Positions 10,837 through 20,581 of a stretch of DNA of 64,000 nucleotides are shown one piece after another. A model generated the notes under the pieces. The model ran no database searches. It worked only from the letters and a program-made list of their open reading frames with translations, and was not told the origin of the DNA. This DNA is from Chlorops oryzae (lineage: Eukaryota > Arthropoda > Insecta > Diptera > Chloropidae). Location of the stretch: assembly GCA_020466095.1 (NCBI GenBank), contig CM035808.1, positions 73,153,188 to 73,217,187 on the forward strand, read 5' to 3'. Made by a program: the position numbers and the translations under genes. Numbering within the stretch: the first letter of the stretch is position 1; each line of letters opens with the position of its first letter.

Positions 10837-12538
10837 TAAACAGTTTACTGAAATGGTATAACTTTATTGGATTTTCCAATGACAAAGAGAATTTGTTTGA
10901 GTTGTTTCCAATAATTTCAACTTTGAAGCCAATTAATTCTAATTTGTTCCTTTGAAATTCCTTCATATGGGCATTATTTAAGACAGTTCCTTTAATTTTC
11001 AACAAAATAATGAGTCGGTCTTGACAATTGGTTGAAAATATTCTAAGCTATTCAGCTTTTTCCAAAAAAATAAAAAGAGAATTCACATCTGTAAAAAAAT
11101 AAATAAAAAAATAAATTAAAGTCGTAAGCGATTGAAATACAAGTGAAAATAATAATTAGCGCATGAATTGGTTCTTTTTTTTGTAAATTGCATTAATATT
11201 TTTTGACTTTATTATTGAATATGTTCGATATTAGCTTTACAAATTTCATTATGAAAACATCATATTATTGGGCAAATAAATTTACTCATTATATCGCCTT
11301 ATGAAATGTTGAAGATTGACTTTAGGATTACTCGAATTAGAAAAATTTTGCAATGGCAAATTTGGGCAAAAATTTATAACAAATTATATACTATGTTCAA
11401 TTGGAGTTAAAATACTTCAATACAAAGTAATCAATATTTCAAAGCGTATAAGTGGTGTCCCTAAATGTCAAGTCAAGCTATGTCAATGGGCCTGTTAACA
11501 CATATCGAGAAGTAAAATTAAAAAGAAAAAAATTCTATTCGAATAACAAGCTGCAAAAAGAAAATATAAAGTCTTTTTACGTGTACTATGTAACTGTAAT
11601 TGGCATGTAAATCCGTTTACTAAGTAACCCATAATCAATTGGCAGTTTTGCAGAAAAGTTAAAAAACTTTTATTGAGAGTAGCTTATTGATGACAAAAAA
11701 TTGAATTTGAAGTGGGTTTTAGGGTTACAAGTTAGGTAAGTATTGTATTTGTTGAGGTCATTTTTCAGAAGAAGGGAATTTAAACCTCTACCCAATACTT
11801 TTTACTATTTAATTTTCCAAGGGTAATTTTGAAAAATTCAAAAAAAATCGTTGCTTTTTTTGAAAAAAATCAAATTTCTTTCGTACTTAGTATTCATATT
11901 AAAAGCTACAAAAATGTCATTTAATATAAATTTATATAGTTTTTTATGAAAGCAAATTTTTTTCCCTTTCAAAACGGTTATTAACAAAACATTCATGAGC
12001 TCCTTATTTCATAAAAAAATATATAAATTTATATTTAATAAATTTTTGTAGCTTTTAATATGAAATAGTAAGTACGGAAAACGAAAATGGATTTTTTTCA
12101 AAAAAACAAGATTTTTTTTAATTTTTCAAAAAGTAAACTTGAAATTTGATCTGAAATTTGTAATTTAATTCCTTTTCGACACTAATTCCCCGATCCTACA
12201 ATCCCCCTAAACAAAATTTAATATACGCTTACCTGGTATAATAATAAATAAAAAATGTAGCGCAGTCGAATTGAGTCGTTTGTATTAAATTCTCTCTTTC
12301 TTTTTTTGGAGAAAGTTGAATAGCTTCGACTATTTTTAACAAATTGTCAAGACCCATACATCATTTTGGTGAAAACTAAATGTACTGTCTTAAATAATGC
12401 CGATGTGAAGGCATTATAGTGGAACGAATTGGAAAAAATTGCTTCAAAATGGCAAATTTTGGGAAAAACTAAAACAAATTATCTTTCTCATTGGAAAAAA
12501 ATCCAATAAAGTAATAATATTTCAACAAGCTGTATATA
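10837..12538. repeat. diverged copies of a palindromic repeat family
   Basis: 10,967-11,085 is the approximate reverse complement of 12,290-12,400 (GGCATTATTTAAGACAGT and the CTTGACAATT block). The segment from about 11,450 to 12,160 is an older, shortened version of 12,539-13,260: both carry GTGTCCC, TTGGCATGTA, and TTTAAACCTCTACCCAATAC followed by poly-A/T-rich pairs. Positions 11,880-12,130 fold back on themselves around the GAGCTCCTT segment. No protein is recognisable. Confidence 0.55.
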
Positions 12539-13491
12539 GGGTGTCCCGTAAGTCAACGTCAAGCGGGCACCGGAAGGTGGGCCTGTTCACAACTACTCGA
12601 GAAAAAAAAAAAGAAAAACAATATATATCAATAACACAGCTGCACAAAAAAAAATTGATGAAGAGTACTTTTGATGCGGGGTATCATTTTATATGTAATT
12701 TGGCATGTAGAATCCGAATCTGTAACCCGTTTAGTCAGATTGGCTCCAGTTTTCGAGAAAAATTAAAAAACCGTTATTTGTGAGAGTAGCTACGAAACAA
12801 AAAATTTTTAAAGGGGTAGGTAGGGGATCGGGGTAAGATGTTTGTCAGAAGAAGGGGAATTTAAACCTCTACCCAATACTTTTTACTATTTAATTTTCCA
12901 AGGTGTACTTTTTGAAAAATTCAAAAAAAATCGTTGCTTTTTTTGAAAAAAATCACAATTTTCAGTTTTCCGTACTTAGTATTCATATTAAAAGCTACAA
13001 AAATGTCATTTAATATAAATTTATATAGTTTTTTATGAAAGCAAATTTTTTTCCCTTTAAAACGGTGTATTAAACAAACACATTCATGAGCTCCTTCAAT
13101 TTCATAAAAAAATATATAAATTTATATTTAATGAAATTTTTGTAGCTTTTAATATGAAATAGTAAGTACGGAAAACTGAAAATTGTGATTTTTTTCAAAA
13201 AAAGCAACGATTTTTTTTGAATTTTTCAAAAAGTACAACTTGGAAAATTAGATAGTAAAAAGTATTGGGTAGAAGTTTAAATTCCCCTTCTTCTGACATA
13301 CATCTTACCCCGATCCCCTACCTCCCCCTTAAAAAAATTTTTTTTTCGTAGCTACTCTCACAAATAACGGTTTTTTAATTTCTCTCGAAAACTGGAGCCA
13401 ATCTAACTAAACGGGTTACAGATTCGGATTCTCCATGCCAAATTACATATAAAACGATACCCCGCATCAAAAGTACTCTTCATCAATTTTT
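12539..13491. repeat. near-perfect long palindrome, younger copy
   Basis: The left arm 12,634-13,040 and right arm 13,105-13,491 are reverse complements with few changes (for example CAGAAGAAGGGGAATTTAAA against TTTAAATTCCCCTTCTTCTG). The right arm continues after the HINE at 14,672-14,690 (TTGTGCAGCTGTG). The centre is near 13,070. The outer left part (12,539-12,633, starting GGGTGTCCCGTAAGTCAACG) has no partner on the right. Each arm is about 400 bp. Nothing encoded is recognisable. Confidence 0.75.
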
Positions 13492-14671
13492 ATACCCAGC
13501 GTAAGCGGGGTATATTAGTTTTGTGCAAATCTTGTAACAGGGAGAATTAAGCTCCGGAGATATAGAAAAATGTATATAGAAATGATCAGGATCAAAAACT
13601 GAATCGATTTAGACATGTCCGTCTGTCCGTCTGTCCGTCCGTCCGTCTGTCCGTCTGTCCGTCCGTCCGTGGTCGGATCTCCTCCGAAACGGCTGGACCA
13701 ATCAAGTCGAAATTTGGCACACAGGTATATCGGGATCCGAGTATGATCCTAAGTAAAAATGGGAGACATCCGCCCACTGCCACGCCCACAAATGAATATA
13801 ATGTGTTTTCAGTAAAATGCTTGTAACTTGCGAACCACTCAACACATTTCATTGATATTTGGTGTACTGGTAAACTACGAAAAGGGACATATCCTGGCAA
13901 AAAATGGACGCCGCCTACCTCGAGCCACGCCCACAAATAAGCCCAAAATTAAGGGCTTATCGTAACTTGTGAAGTAAAAGGCGTAGAAGCTTCAAGTTCG
14001 CAACATAGGTTCACCAAGGCGAATGAAAGGTGTAGGAAAATTTTTTTTTATGGCCCGCCCACTGCCACGCACAAAAATGAAGATTTTTTGTAACTTCCGA
14101 AGTAAAAGGCGTAGAAGCTCCGAATTCGCAACATAGGTTCACCAAGGCGAATGAAAGGTGTAGGAAAAAATTTTTTGTGGCCCGCCCACTGCCACGCCCA
14201 CAAATAAAGATTTTTCGTAACTTCCGAAGTAAAAGGCGTAGAAGCTTCAAATTCGCAACATAGGTTCACCAAGGCGAATGAAAGGTGTAGGAAAATTTTT
14301 TTTATGGCCCGCCCACTGCCACGCCCAAAAATGAAGATTTTTCGTAACTTTCGAAGTAAAAGGCGTAGAAGCTTCGAATTCGCAACATAGGTTCACCAAG
14401 GCGAATGAAAGGTGTAGGAAAAAATTGTTTGTGGCCCGCCCACTTCCACGCCCACAAATAAAGATTTTTCGTAACTTCCGAAGTAAAAGGCGTAGAAGCT
14501 TCAAATTCGCAACATAGGTTCACCAAGGCGAATGAAAGGTGTACGGAAATAACTTATGTTGCCCTCCCACTGCCACGCCCACAAATAAAGAAGCAAAACA
14601 TAGTGCGCTCATAATGTCGGGACGCTGGGTATTTCAAAGTCGGGCTTGACCGACTTTAGCTTTCTTACTTG
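13492..14671 (+). mobile_element. Helitron-like element (HINE / mini-me), copy 3, complete
   Basis: The 5' end ATACCCAGCG is repeated inverted near the 3' end (CGCTGGGTAT at about 14,624). A GTCGG/CCGAC-type hairpin and CTTACTTG close the 3' end. CCGT/CTGT microsatellite repeats lie at 13,617-13,672. It inserted between T residues of the palindrome's right arm, and removing it rejoins that arm. The interior carries a tandem array, annotated separately. No replication protein is encoded, so it would depend on a Helentron-type helper. Confidence 0.8.
13962..14589. repeat. 127-bp tandem array, five units, inside the HINE
   Basis: The motif GTAACTTCCGAAGTAAAAGG starts at about 13,962, 14,090, 14,217, 14,344 and 14,471, so the period is about 127 bp. 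Units are highly alike and differ mainly in the length of an A/T run and a few bases. Open frames that read through several units on the minus strand are by-products of the repeat. Confidence 0.85.
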
Positions 14672-14690
14672 TTTTTTTGTGCAGCTGTGT

Positions 14691-15069
14691 AATCAATCAT
14701 ATTTAATAAAATTGCACTTTGCGATTTTTTAGTTTATTGAATCTTAAAAGAATGGTTGCCAGGATTTGTTCGTCATTTGTTTTTTCACCCACTATATTTT
14801 TTATTTCTTTGTCAATTCGTATCGGAAAAACGGTTTTATCAATTAAAGTGCTGCTAGATACAGCTGTTGACAACAAATTAGAAACGATGCTTCTCATCTT
14901 ATAAATCTCCACTTTTCAATTGTTTTCGTTATTTGAACACTGCATTTCCGCTGTCCTTATATTCCTATCTTCCTCTCATTTGAAATCAAATGGATAGCCG
15001 TTTCGATATGCTGCTAAATTTGCGTGGGTGGGATTCTCAATTGAAACACGTGATTTTTCTTTTGACACT
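14691..15069. other. short AT-rich spacer
   Basis: A 69-codon frame on the minus strand (14,703-14,912) and a 61-codon frame on the plus strand overlap fully, and neither is recognisable. Nothing else is seen. Confidence 0.4.
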
Positions 15070-15203
15070 TAATTAGAAACGAAGTTTTAGCAGTGCCAAA
15101 AAGTCAGTTTCTTTTAGTTATTTGTGTATATTTTGATAAGATTTTATTATTTGGAATCAAGCGAAGGCGTATTGAATGAAAAATTATTTAGCTAAATAGC
15201 TTA

Positions 15204-16212
15204 ATGGATGGGAAAAGGCAAAAATTGTACGTCGGCGACAAGAAAGACAATTATTGAGCTTCGTGAGTTTGGCCTCTCATACCAACAAATCGCAACTCAG
15301 CTAAATTTTTCCAAAAATATGGTAATTGATGCTATTTCTCATATTCGAAAATAGGAGACCCCAGAAAATGTTCCACAGAAAGCTAGACCACACAAAACCT
15401 CAAAACGATTTGATAAAGTAATTGTTCGTCTCTCCAAAGCTGACCCTAGAAAGACCTCTGCCGATATACAACGCGATATTATATAAATGTTTTACAAAGA
15501 AATATCACAAAGAACGGTTGCTCGTCGTTTGGTAGATGCTGGGCTTCACGGCAGACTCTCACGAACGAAACCTCTAGTAAGGTTGTCTTACAAAAAAAAA
15601 AAAAAAACCTATGCAATTTGCTAAAACCCATGCTAATTGGACAGCTAAAAAATAAAAATATATCTTTTGGAATGATAAAACCCAGATTTGGCCCTGGCGG
15701 GAGAAAGTACGTTCGACACCCCAAATGTAAAGAACTGGATTCCAGATACACCACGCCCGTAGTGAAACATGGCGGTGGATCTATTTTCGTTTGGGGATGT
15801 TTTTCGTGGAACGGCGTTGGCCTAATTCATCAAATTGTGGGTAGAAAAACAATGACATTCTGGAAAACGTAATGTTGCCGTGGGCCGAAGAAAACATGCC
15901 GCTTATTTGGTCTTTTCAGCAAGACAATGACCCAAAGCACACCTCGAAGTACATGAAAAACTTATTTTCTCAAATTCCATGAAAGTCATTGAGTGGCCGT
16001 CGCAAAAACCTGATTTGAATTCCACTGCACACCTATGGGGTGAAGTAAAAAGAGCCTTCAGGACTCCAAATTTTACAAATTGGGATAATCTTTAAGCAAA
16101 AGTGAAGGAAACGTGGTACGCACCAGCTAAGCGATGCCAAGACCTAATCAAGTCCATGCAAAACCGTTGCGGAGCTGTGTTGAAGCAGAGAGGATTTCCG
16201 ACCAAGAACTAA
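15204..16212 (+). pseudogene. Tc1-like transposase, decayed
   Basis: It starts at ATG 15,204 and ends at TAA 16,210. In different frames it shows an N-terminal helix-turn-helix region (GLSYQQIATQLNFSKNMV), then TVARRLVDAGLHGR, then GGGSIFVWGCFSWNGVG, then the catalytic QQDNDPKHTSKYMKN region (second Asp), then a C-terminal stretch matching the HLWGEVKRA region with SPDLNPIENL replaced. It would encode a DDE transposase of about 340 residues that cuts and pastes the element in the nucleus. It is broken by several frameshifts, an A-run (15,592-15,606) and stops. Confidence 0.75.
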
Positions 16213-16834
16213 CAAAAAACAATAGATTTTACTTTTATTTTCCTTTAAATTGCTTGAAATATTTCCGCGTTTCTAATTAGTTGTCCTAATCAAAACTGAG
16301 TTTTTTTTTTTAATGTGAAAAAATAATATTCCTCTATGAAAACAGAATTTTTTCTGATTTATTCTTATAGTGAATACTTCAAAGCAGGGATCGGCACTAA
16401 TAATATTTTCATCAATATTATCCTGACTGATTACGGATTGATCAAGAAATATAATTTTTTTATTTTTGATTTCTGAATAAAAAAAAATAAAAATTGAAAA
16501 TTTAAAATTCCCAAATAATGAACAATCCGTATTTTAGATTCTAAAAATTTGGATTGATTCTATGAAAATATTTACAAAATTAAAAATGTGATTTTTTTTA
16601 AAATCCGAAATTTATATGTTAAAATTATGGATTGCTGGACATTTATTAATCACATTTTAAGAATTATGAATAATTAGATACTATAATTAGAATAATAAGA
16701 TTGCAGATTTTTTGAATAATCATTAATCAAAATGGCAAGATTGCGGATTTTTTCTGTAATAGTTGATATAGGACATAGAAAATTATGTAAAAATTACACA
16801 AGTTTACAAATAAAGGCCAACTTTTGGACCAGAA

Positions 16835-18708
16835 AAACTGGATAGCGACCCTATAGGAATTTTTCGTGCTGATTCCGAATCTGGTACCCGTTTTTCTCTA
16901 TCACGTCAAGTTTTTGAGAAATCGTTAAATAACGGTTTTTGACATTTTTACCTATAGTCTATGTCAATAATGAGGTCGTAGACCCTATATGCCTTAACCG
17001 ATTTCAAAGTTTTTGGTACTCATATGAAAGAGGAATGACAACGCAACATATCCTTTATACACAAATTTGGAATTGATTCAGTAACTTGGAAGCTATAGGG
17101 CAAAAAACGCGATGCTGATTTCCAATTTTTAGCGATTTTGTTTAAAAACTTGAAATTCAAATGGTTATAATTTCCGAACCAAGGCTGGTATTCCAGGTCT
17201 TAATACTTTGAATGAAAGAACAATCAATTGAAAAAGTTTTGAGCCTAAAACAAAAAAAATCCGTTGCGTCGTTCAAATTTTATGAGGATTTTCGCTGAAA
17301 ATGACAAAAACGAATTTTTATTTTTGGTATATTCTTCGCTCGTTCATATGTATATTTCAGTTCGAATTGTGTATGTTGGTAAAACTGGCTTAAAAAACAT
17401 AAAACTTAAATTCTATTTTAAACCTATCTTTAAAGCTAAAACCAATTTAAACTTTAAAAATGAACAGAATTTGAACTGAGCCTTTTGTATTGTTTACTAT
17501 CTGTTTCGCGTATAAGGGACCAGCAATAGTCACTCAACATTCCTTCATCCCAAAAGCCCTTATAATTTTTTTCAATCCTCTGTAGGTCCTGGTGAATGCG
17601 CTCTCCTTGTTCGTCGCTAGTTTTGCCCAAGTTTTCGGGGAAGAAATCCAAATGTGAGTGGAGAAAATGTATTTTTAGTGACATCCGAACTCCCATTTTT
17701 CGATAATTTTCCAAGAGTCCTCCAACTATTTTTATGTAGTTGTCGCTTTTTTTATTTCCCAAAAAATTTCCCACAACGTCTTTAAATGATGACCAAGCAG
17801 TTGCTTCTATAGGTGACAGATGTTTCGAAAAGTGTTCATCACGCATGATTTTTCTGATGTCTGGTCCAATAAAAACACCTTCTTTAAATTTGGCATAGGA
17901 AATTTTCGGAAAAAATTTAATCAAATATTGGAAGGCTGGTCCATCTCGCTGCAGCGCCTTTACGAAATTTTTGAATAGACCCAGCTTGATGTGTAAAGGA
18001 GGTAGGAAAATGTTGTTAAGGTCGACAAGTGGAATGGCGGAGACACTTTGTTGCCCTGGCGTATATTGAAAGCGAGTCGGCCAATTTTTCTTTTTGTAGT
18101 GATGCTCCGTAGCGCGGCTATCCCATAGACAAAGGAAGCAACAATGTTTTGTAAACCCTGATATATCGATACATCGATATTATTTGTTTATTTGAAAGAA
18201 TTTGTTAACATTTAAAAAAATTCGTTTTTGTCATTTTCAGCAAAAATCCTCATAAAAATAGAACGACGCAACGGATTTTTTTTGTTTTAGGCTCAAATCT
18301 TTTTCAATTAATTGTTCTTTCATTCAAAGTATTAAGACCTGGAATACCAGCCTTGGTTCGGAAATTATAACCATTTGAATTTCAAGTTTTTAAACAAAAT
18401 CGCTAAAAATTGGAAATCAGCATCGCGTTTTTTGCCCTATAGCTTCCAAGTTACTGAATCAATTCCAAATTTGTGTATAAAGGATATGTTGCGTTGTCAT
18501 TCCTCTTTCATATGAGTACCAAAAACTTTGAAATCGGTTAAGGCATATAGGGTCTACGACCTCATTATTGACATAGACTATAGGTAAAAATGTCAAAAAC
18601 CGTTATTTAACGATTTCTCAAAAACTTGACGTGATAGAGAAAAACGGGTACCAGATTCGGAATCAGCACGAAAAATTCCTATAGGGTCGCTATCCAGTTT
18701 CTCTGGTC
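16835..18708. repeat. inner inverted arms of about 480 bp flanking an orphan ORF
   Basis: The left arm 16,835-17,318 and right arm 18,217-18,708 are reverse complements with very few differences (TTTTGGACCAG at the outer tips; CCGTTGCGTCG against CGACGCAACGG near the inner tips). The outer tips stop sharply, and sequence outside them does not match. The 900-bp core carries the minus-strand ORF at 17,454-18,179. This has the shape of a DNA transposon with long terminal inverted repeats. I could not see a target duplication. Confidence 0.75.
17454..18179 (-). CDS. partial protein of a widespread arthropod family of unknown function
   Basis: The minus frame is open from 18,179 to the stop at 17,454 (241 codons) without an initial ATG. 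The first in-frame TTG (17,922) is not a convincing start. Motifs run CCFLCLWDSRA, then PLVDLN, FLPPLHIKLGLFKNFVKAL, FVGPDIRK-like (VFIGPDIRKIMRDEHF), LGNKKSDNY, then HSHLDFFPENLG, TSDEQGERIHQDL and LSDYCWSLIRE. I recognise these as the C-terminal part of a protein found in many copies in arthropod genomes and usually left unnamed. Conserved Cys, His, Asp and Glu suggest a metal-dependent enzyme fold, but this is inference. The N-terminal half is missing. It lies between the inner inverted arms, so it was probably carried by a mobile element. Confidence 0.6.
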   Translation of the reverse strand, partial: YRCIDISGFTKHCCFLCLWDSRATEHHYKKKNWPTRFQYTPGQQSVSAIPLVDLNNIFLPPLHIKLGLFKNFVKALQRDGPAFQYLIKFFPKISYAKFKEGVFIGPDIRKIMRDEHFSKHLSPIEATAWSSFKDVVGNFLGNKKSDNYIKIVGGLLENYRKMGVRMSLKIHFLHSHLDFFPENLGKTSDEQGERIHQDLQRIEKNYKGFWDEGMLSDYCWSLIRETDSKQYKRLSSNSVHF

Positions 18709-19045
18709 CAAAACCTTGTATACCTGTGTTATCAGAGACACCAGAAGACTCTATTTTGTTATGTTCGTCCATCTTTTGATCTGTCCGATTGTCTGCTTTA
18801 AAACCACAATATTTCATAATGCACTGAAAAATACACCTACTTAAAGAGCTATAACTCAGTAAAGCGGTACCTCTTAGAAAAGTTCAAAAAGAAAAACTTC
18901 AAAAAAACTTTCTAACATTTTTTTTATTAATACAACCAACCAACAAAGATTGCCAATTTTTTTTACAATACAGGCTTGCTTGAGATGATGAGAATAGTGA
19001 AGTTTTTCATCTACCCATTTAGTTTCATTCTTAGTTCCCCATTTC

Positions 19046-19245
19046 CCAGAGTCCGAGGTTCGATTCCCGGCACAGGTGAAACGGAGTGTAATGTTCCAAG
19101 CCTAGCACTGGTTTTTAAAAAAATCGCATGTTAGGGGCACACTACATAAAAAGACAATACACTCACACAAACACAAGAAAACCTCTAGTGGTATCACAAT
19201 GGGCCGATTAATGGCCTAAGTGGCAGCCACTTCAACCTACCTACC
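19046..19245 (+). mobile_element. tRNA-derived SINE, copy 3, 5'-truncated
   Basis: It begins at the equivalent of position about 45 of copy 1 (CCAGAGTCCGAGG), so box A is lost. Box B GGTTCGATTCC is intact at 19,057-19,067. It ends in ACCTACCTACC. A 14-bp duplication (TAGTTCCCCATTTC) flanks it at 19,032-19,045 and 19,246-19,259. Truncation at the 5' end with a perfect duplication fits LINE-driven retroposition. Confidence 0.85.
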
Positions 19246-19529
19246 TAGTTCCCCATTTCATAGATGTTTGTTTATTTTAATGTTTATTTGATTTAGAATT
19301 TGAAATATTCTTGAGAAGAACTTCTTGTGTGGGGTTTTTGAACCTGGGAATTCCCGATTTCTAGTTATGTGCTCACCCGTGACACCATGTTTGCCAAACT
19401 GAAAACTGTGGATTTTTTTCATTTATAAAATTAAAGTCAAACAAAATTTTGGTTTTTAGGAATGAGATTTATTGTGCATATTTTCGATTGAACTTAAATG
19501 AGATATTTTCTTCCTCTCTCCTAGAACTT

Positions 19530-19600
19530 GACGTGGCTTAGTGGTTAGCGTGCAAGGCTAGCAATCTGAAGGGCTTGGGTTCGAACCCTGCCGGATCGGA
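19530..19600 (+). ncRNA. tRNA-like sequence, probably a pseudo-tRNA or SINE head
   Basis: TGGCTTAGTGGTT at 19,534-19,546 fits a box A / D-arm, and GGTTCGAACCC at 19,578-19,588 fits box B and the T-loop, with normal spacing. The acceptor strands do not pair over 7 bp, so it is not a functional tRNA as it stands. A T-rich tail follows directly. It lies between the SINE and the right outer hAT arm. Confidence 0.4.
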
Positions 19601-20036
19601 GTAGTTTATTTATTTTTTTTTTTTTTATGAAGAAATTTTTATTCTAATTATAAGTATCTTATTATTCATAATTCTTAAAATATGATTAATAAATGTCCAG
19701 CAATCCATAATTTTAACATATAAATTTCGGATTTTTCAAAAAAATCACATTTTTAATTTTTTAAATATTTTCATAGAATCAATCCAAATTTTTAGAATCT
19801 AAAATACGGATTGTTCATTATTTGGGAATTTTAAATTTTCAATTTTTATTTTTTTTTATTTCAGAATCAAGAATTTTGAAGTGTGGAGTGGATAATAATC
19901 AAAAAATCAAAAATTAAAATTTTTTTTTTGCCGATCCCTGCTTCAAAGTTTATTTTTTCTATCATATATTCATGAATTCATTATAAAAAACGATAAAATG
20001 GACAATTTAAAAAAAAAAAAGTTTCGTTCCTAATTA

Positions 20037-20579
20037 CAGTGGAAATCGTTTATAACAGGTCCGGCTATAACAGCCTATCGTATACAACAGACAAAACCTC
20101 TGGTCCCTCCAAGTGTAATGGGAATAATACATATTAATTCGTATATAACGGACATCGCTTGTAGTAGACATATCGCTTATAAAATACACGTTCAGAAGTC
20201 CCCACGACTCGATAGTACTGTTTATAACAGACAAATGAAGAATTCTACTGTTACATTTTCGCGTTTTATGTTCGTGTTCTTAGATGTACATACAACATAA
20301 CACAAACATATGTATTGTTAAATTCTGTTTTTGTGTACAATGTTTTTGTTATGACACATATATACTTAATACTAACGTAAGGCGGCCAACCGTCCCGCAT
20401 TCCGAGGCAAAAATATTTCTCGGGCATTACTGCCAATAACAGAATGTCTGCTATAGGTGATATCTGTGTATCGTATATAGCAGACTGTCTACTATATGCG
20501 ATATATTTCTATAATAGAAATCGTATACAACAGACGGATTTTCCGGTCCATTGAAGTCTGTTATAATCGATTTCGACTG
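20037..20579. mobile_element. pogo-like MITE
   Basis: 543 bp with ends CAGTGGAAATCG at the left and the complement of CAGTCGAAATCG at the right, both continuing ..TTATAACAG. TA lies outside both ends (20,035-20,036 and 20,580-20,581). CAGT.GAAA ends with TA duplications are characteristic of the pogo/Tigger group. The interior repeats motifs such as TATAACAGAC and TATACAACAGAC many times on both strands. There is no ORF of its own. Confidence 0.75.
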
Positions 20580-20581
20580 TA

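Larger units (their letters stand above)
16385..19940. mobile_element. hAT-ended composite element
   Basis: The ends are CAGGGATCGGCA and its complement, and CTTCAAAG is duplicated exactly outside both (16,377-16,384 and 19,941-19,948). An 8-bp duplication with CAGGG-type ends is diagnostic of hAT elements. Just inside, 16,460-16,690 and 19,640-19,870 are near-identical in inverted orientation. The interior has a second, inner pair of long inverted arms, an orphan ORF, a SINE and a tRNA-like sequence, and no hAT transposase. It is either a non-autonomous hAT or a hAT that received another element. Confidence 0.75.
15072..20034 (+). mobile_element. Tc1-like DNA transposon (copy c), split by a hAT-ended element
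   Basis: The left end TA|ATTAGAAACGAA and right end TTCGTTCCTAAT|TA are inverted repeats with TA outside each. A transposase pseudogene lies at 15,204-16,212. Positions 16,385-19,940 are a later insertion with its own 8-bp duplication, so this element was originally about 1.4 kb. The TA at its right end (20,035-20,036) is also the TA flanking the pogo-like MITE. Confidence 0.75.

Noticed and set aside
14011..14526. Overlapping minus-strand frames of 74-85 codons with repeated peptide sequence
   Set aside because: They are produced by the 127-bp tandem array; the period is not a multiple of three and no known protein motif is present.
14703..14912. 69-codon minus-strand frame with plausible composition
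   Set aside because: Fully overlapped by an open plus frame, not recognised, and no context supports it.
19530..19600. Functional tRNA gene
   Set aside because: The acceptor stem does not pair over seven bases and no standard isotype fits; kept only as tRNA-like.
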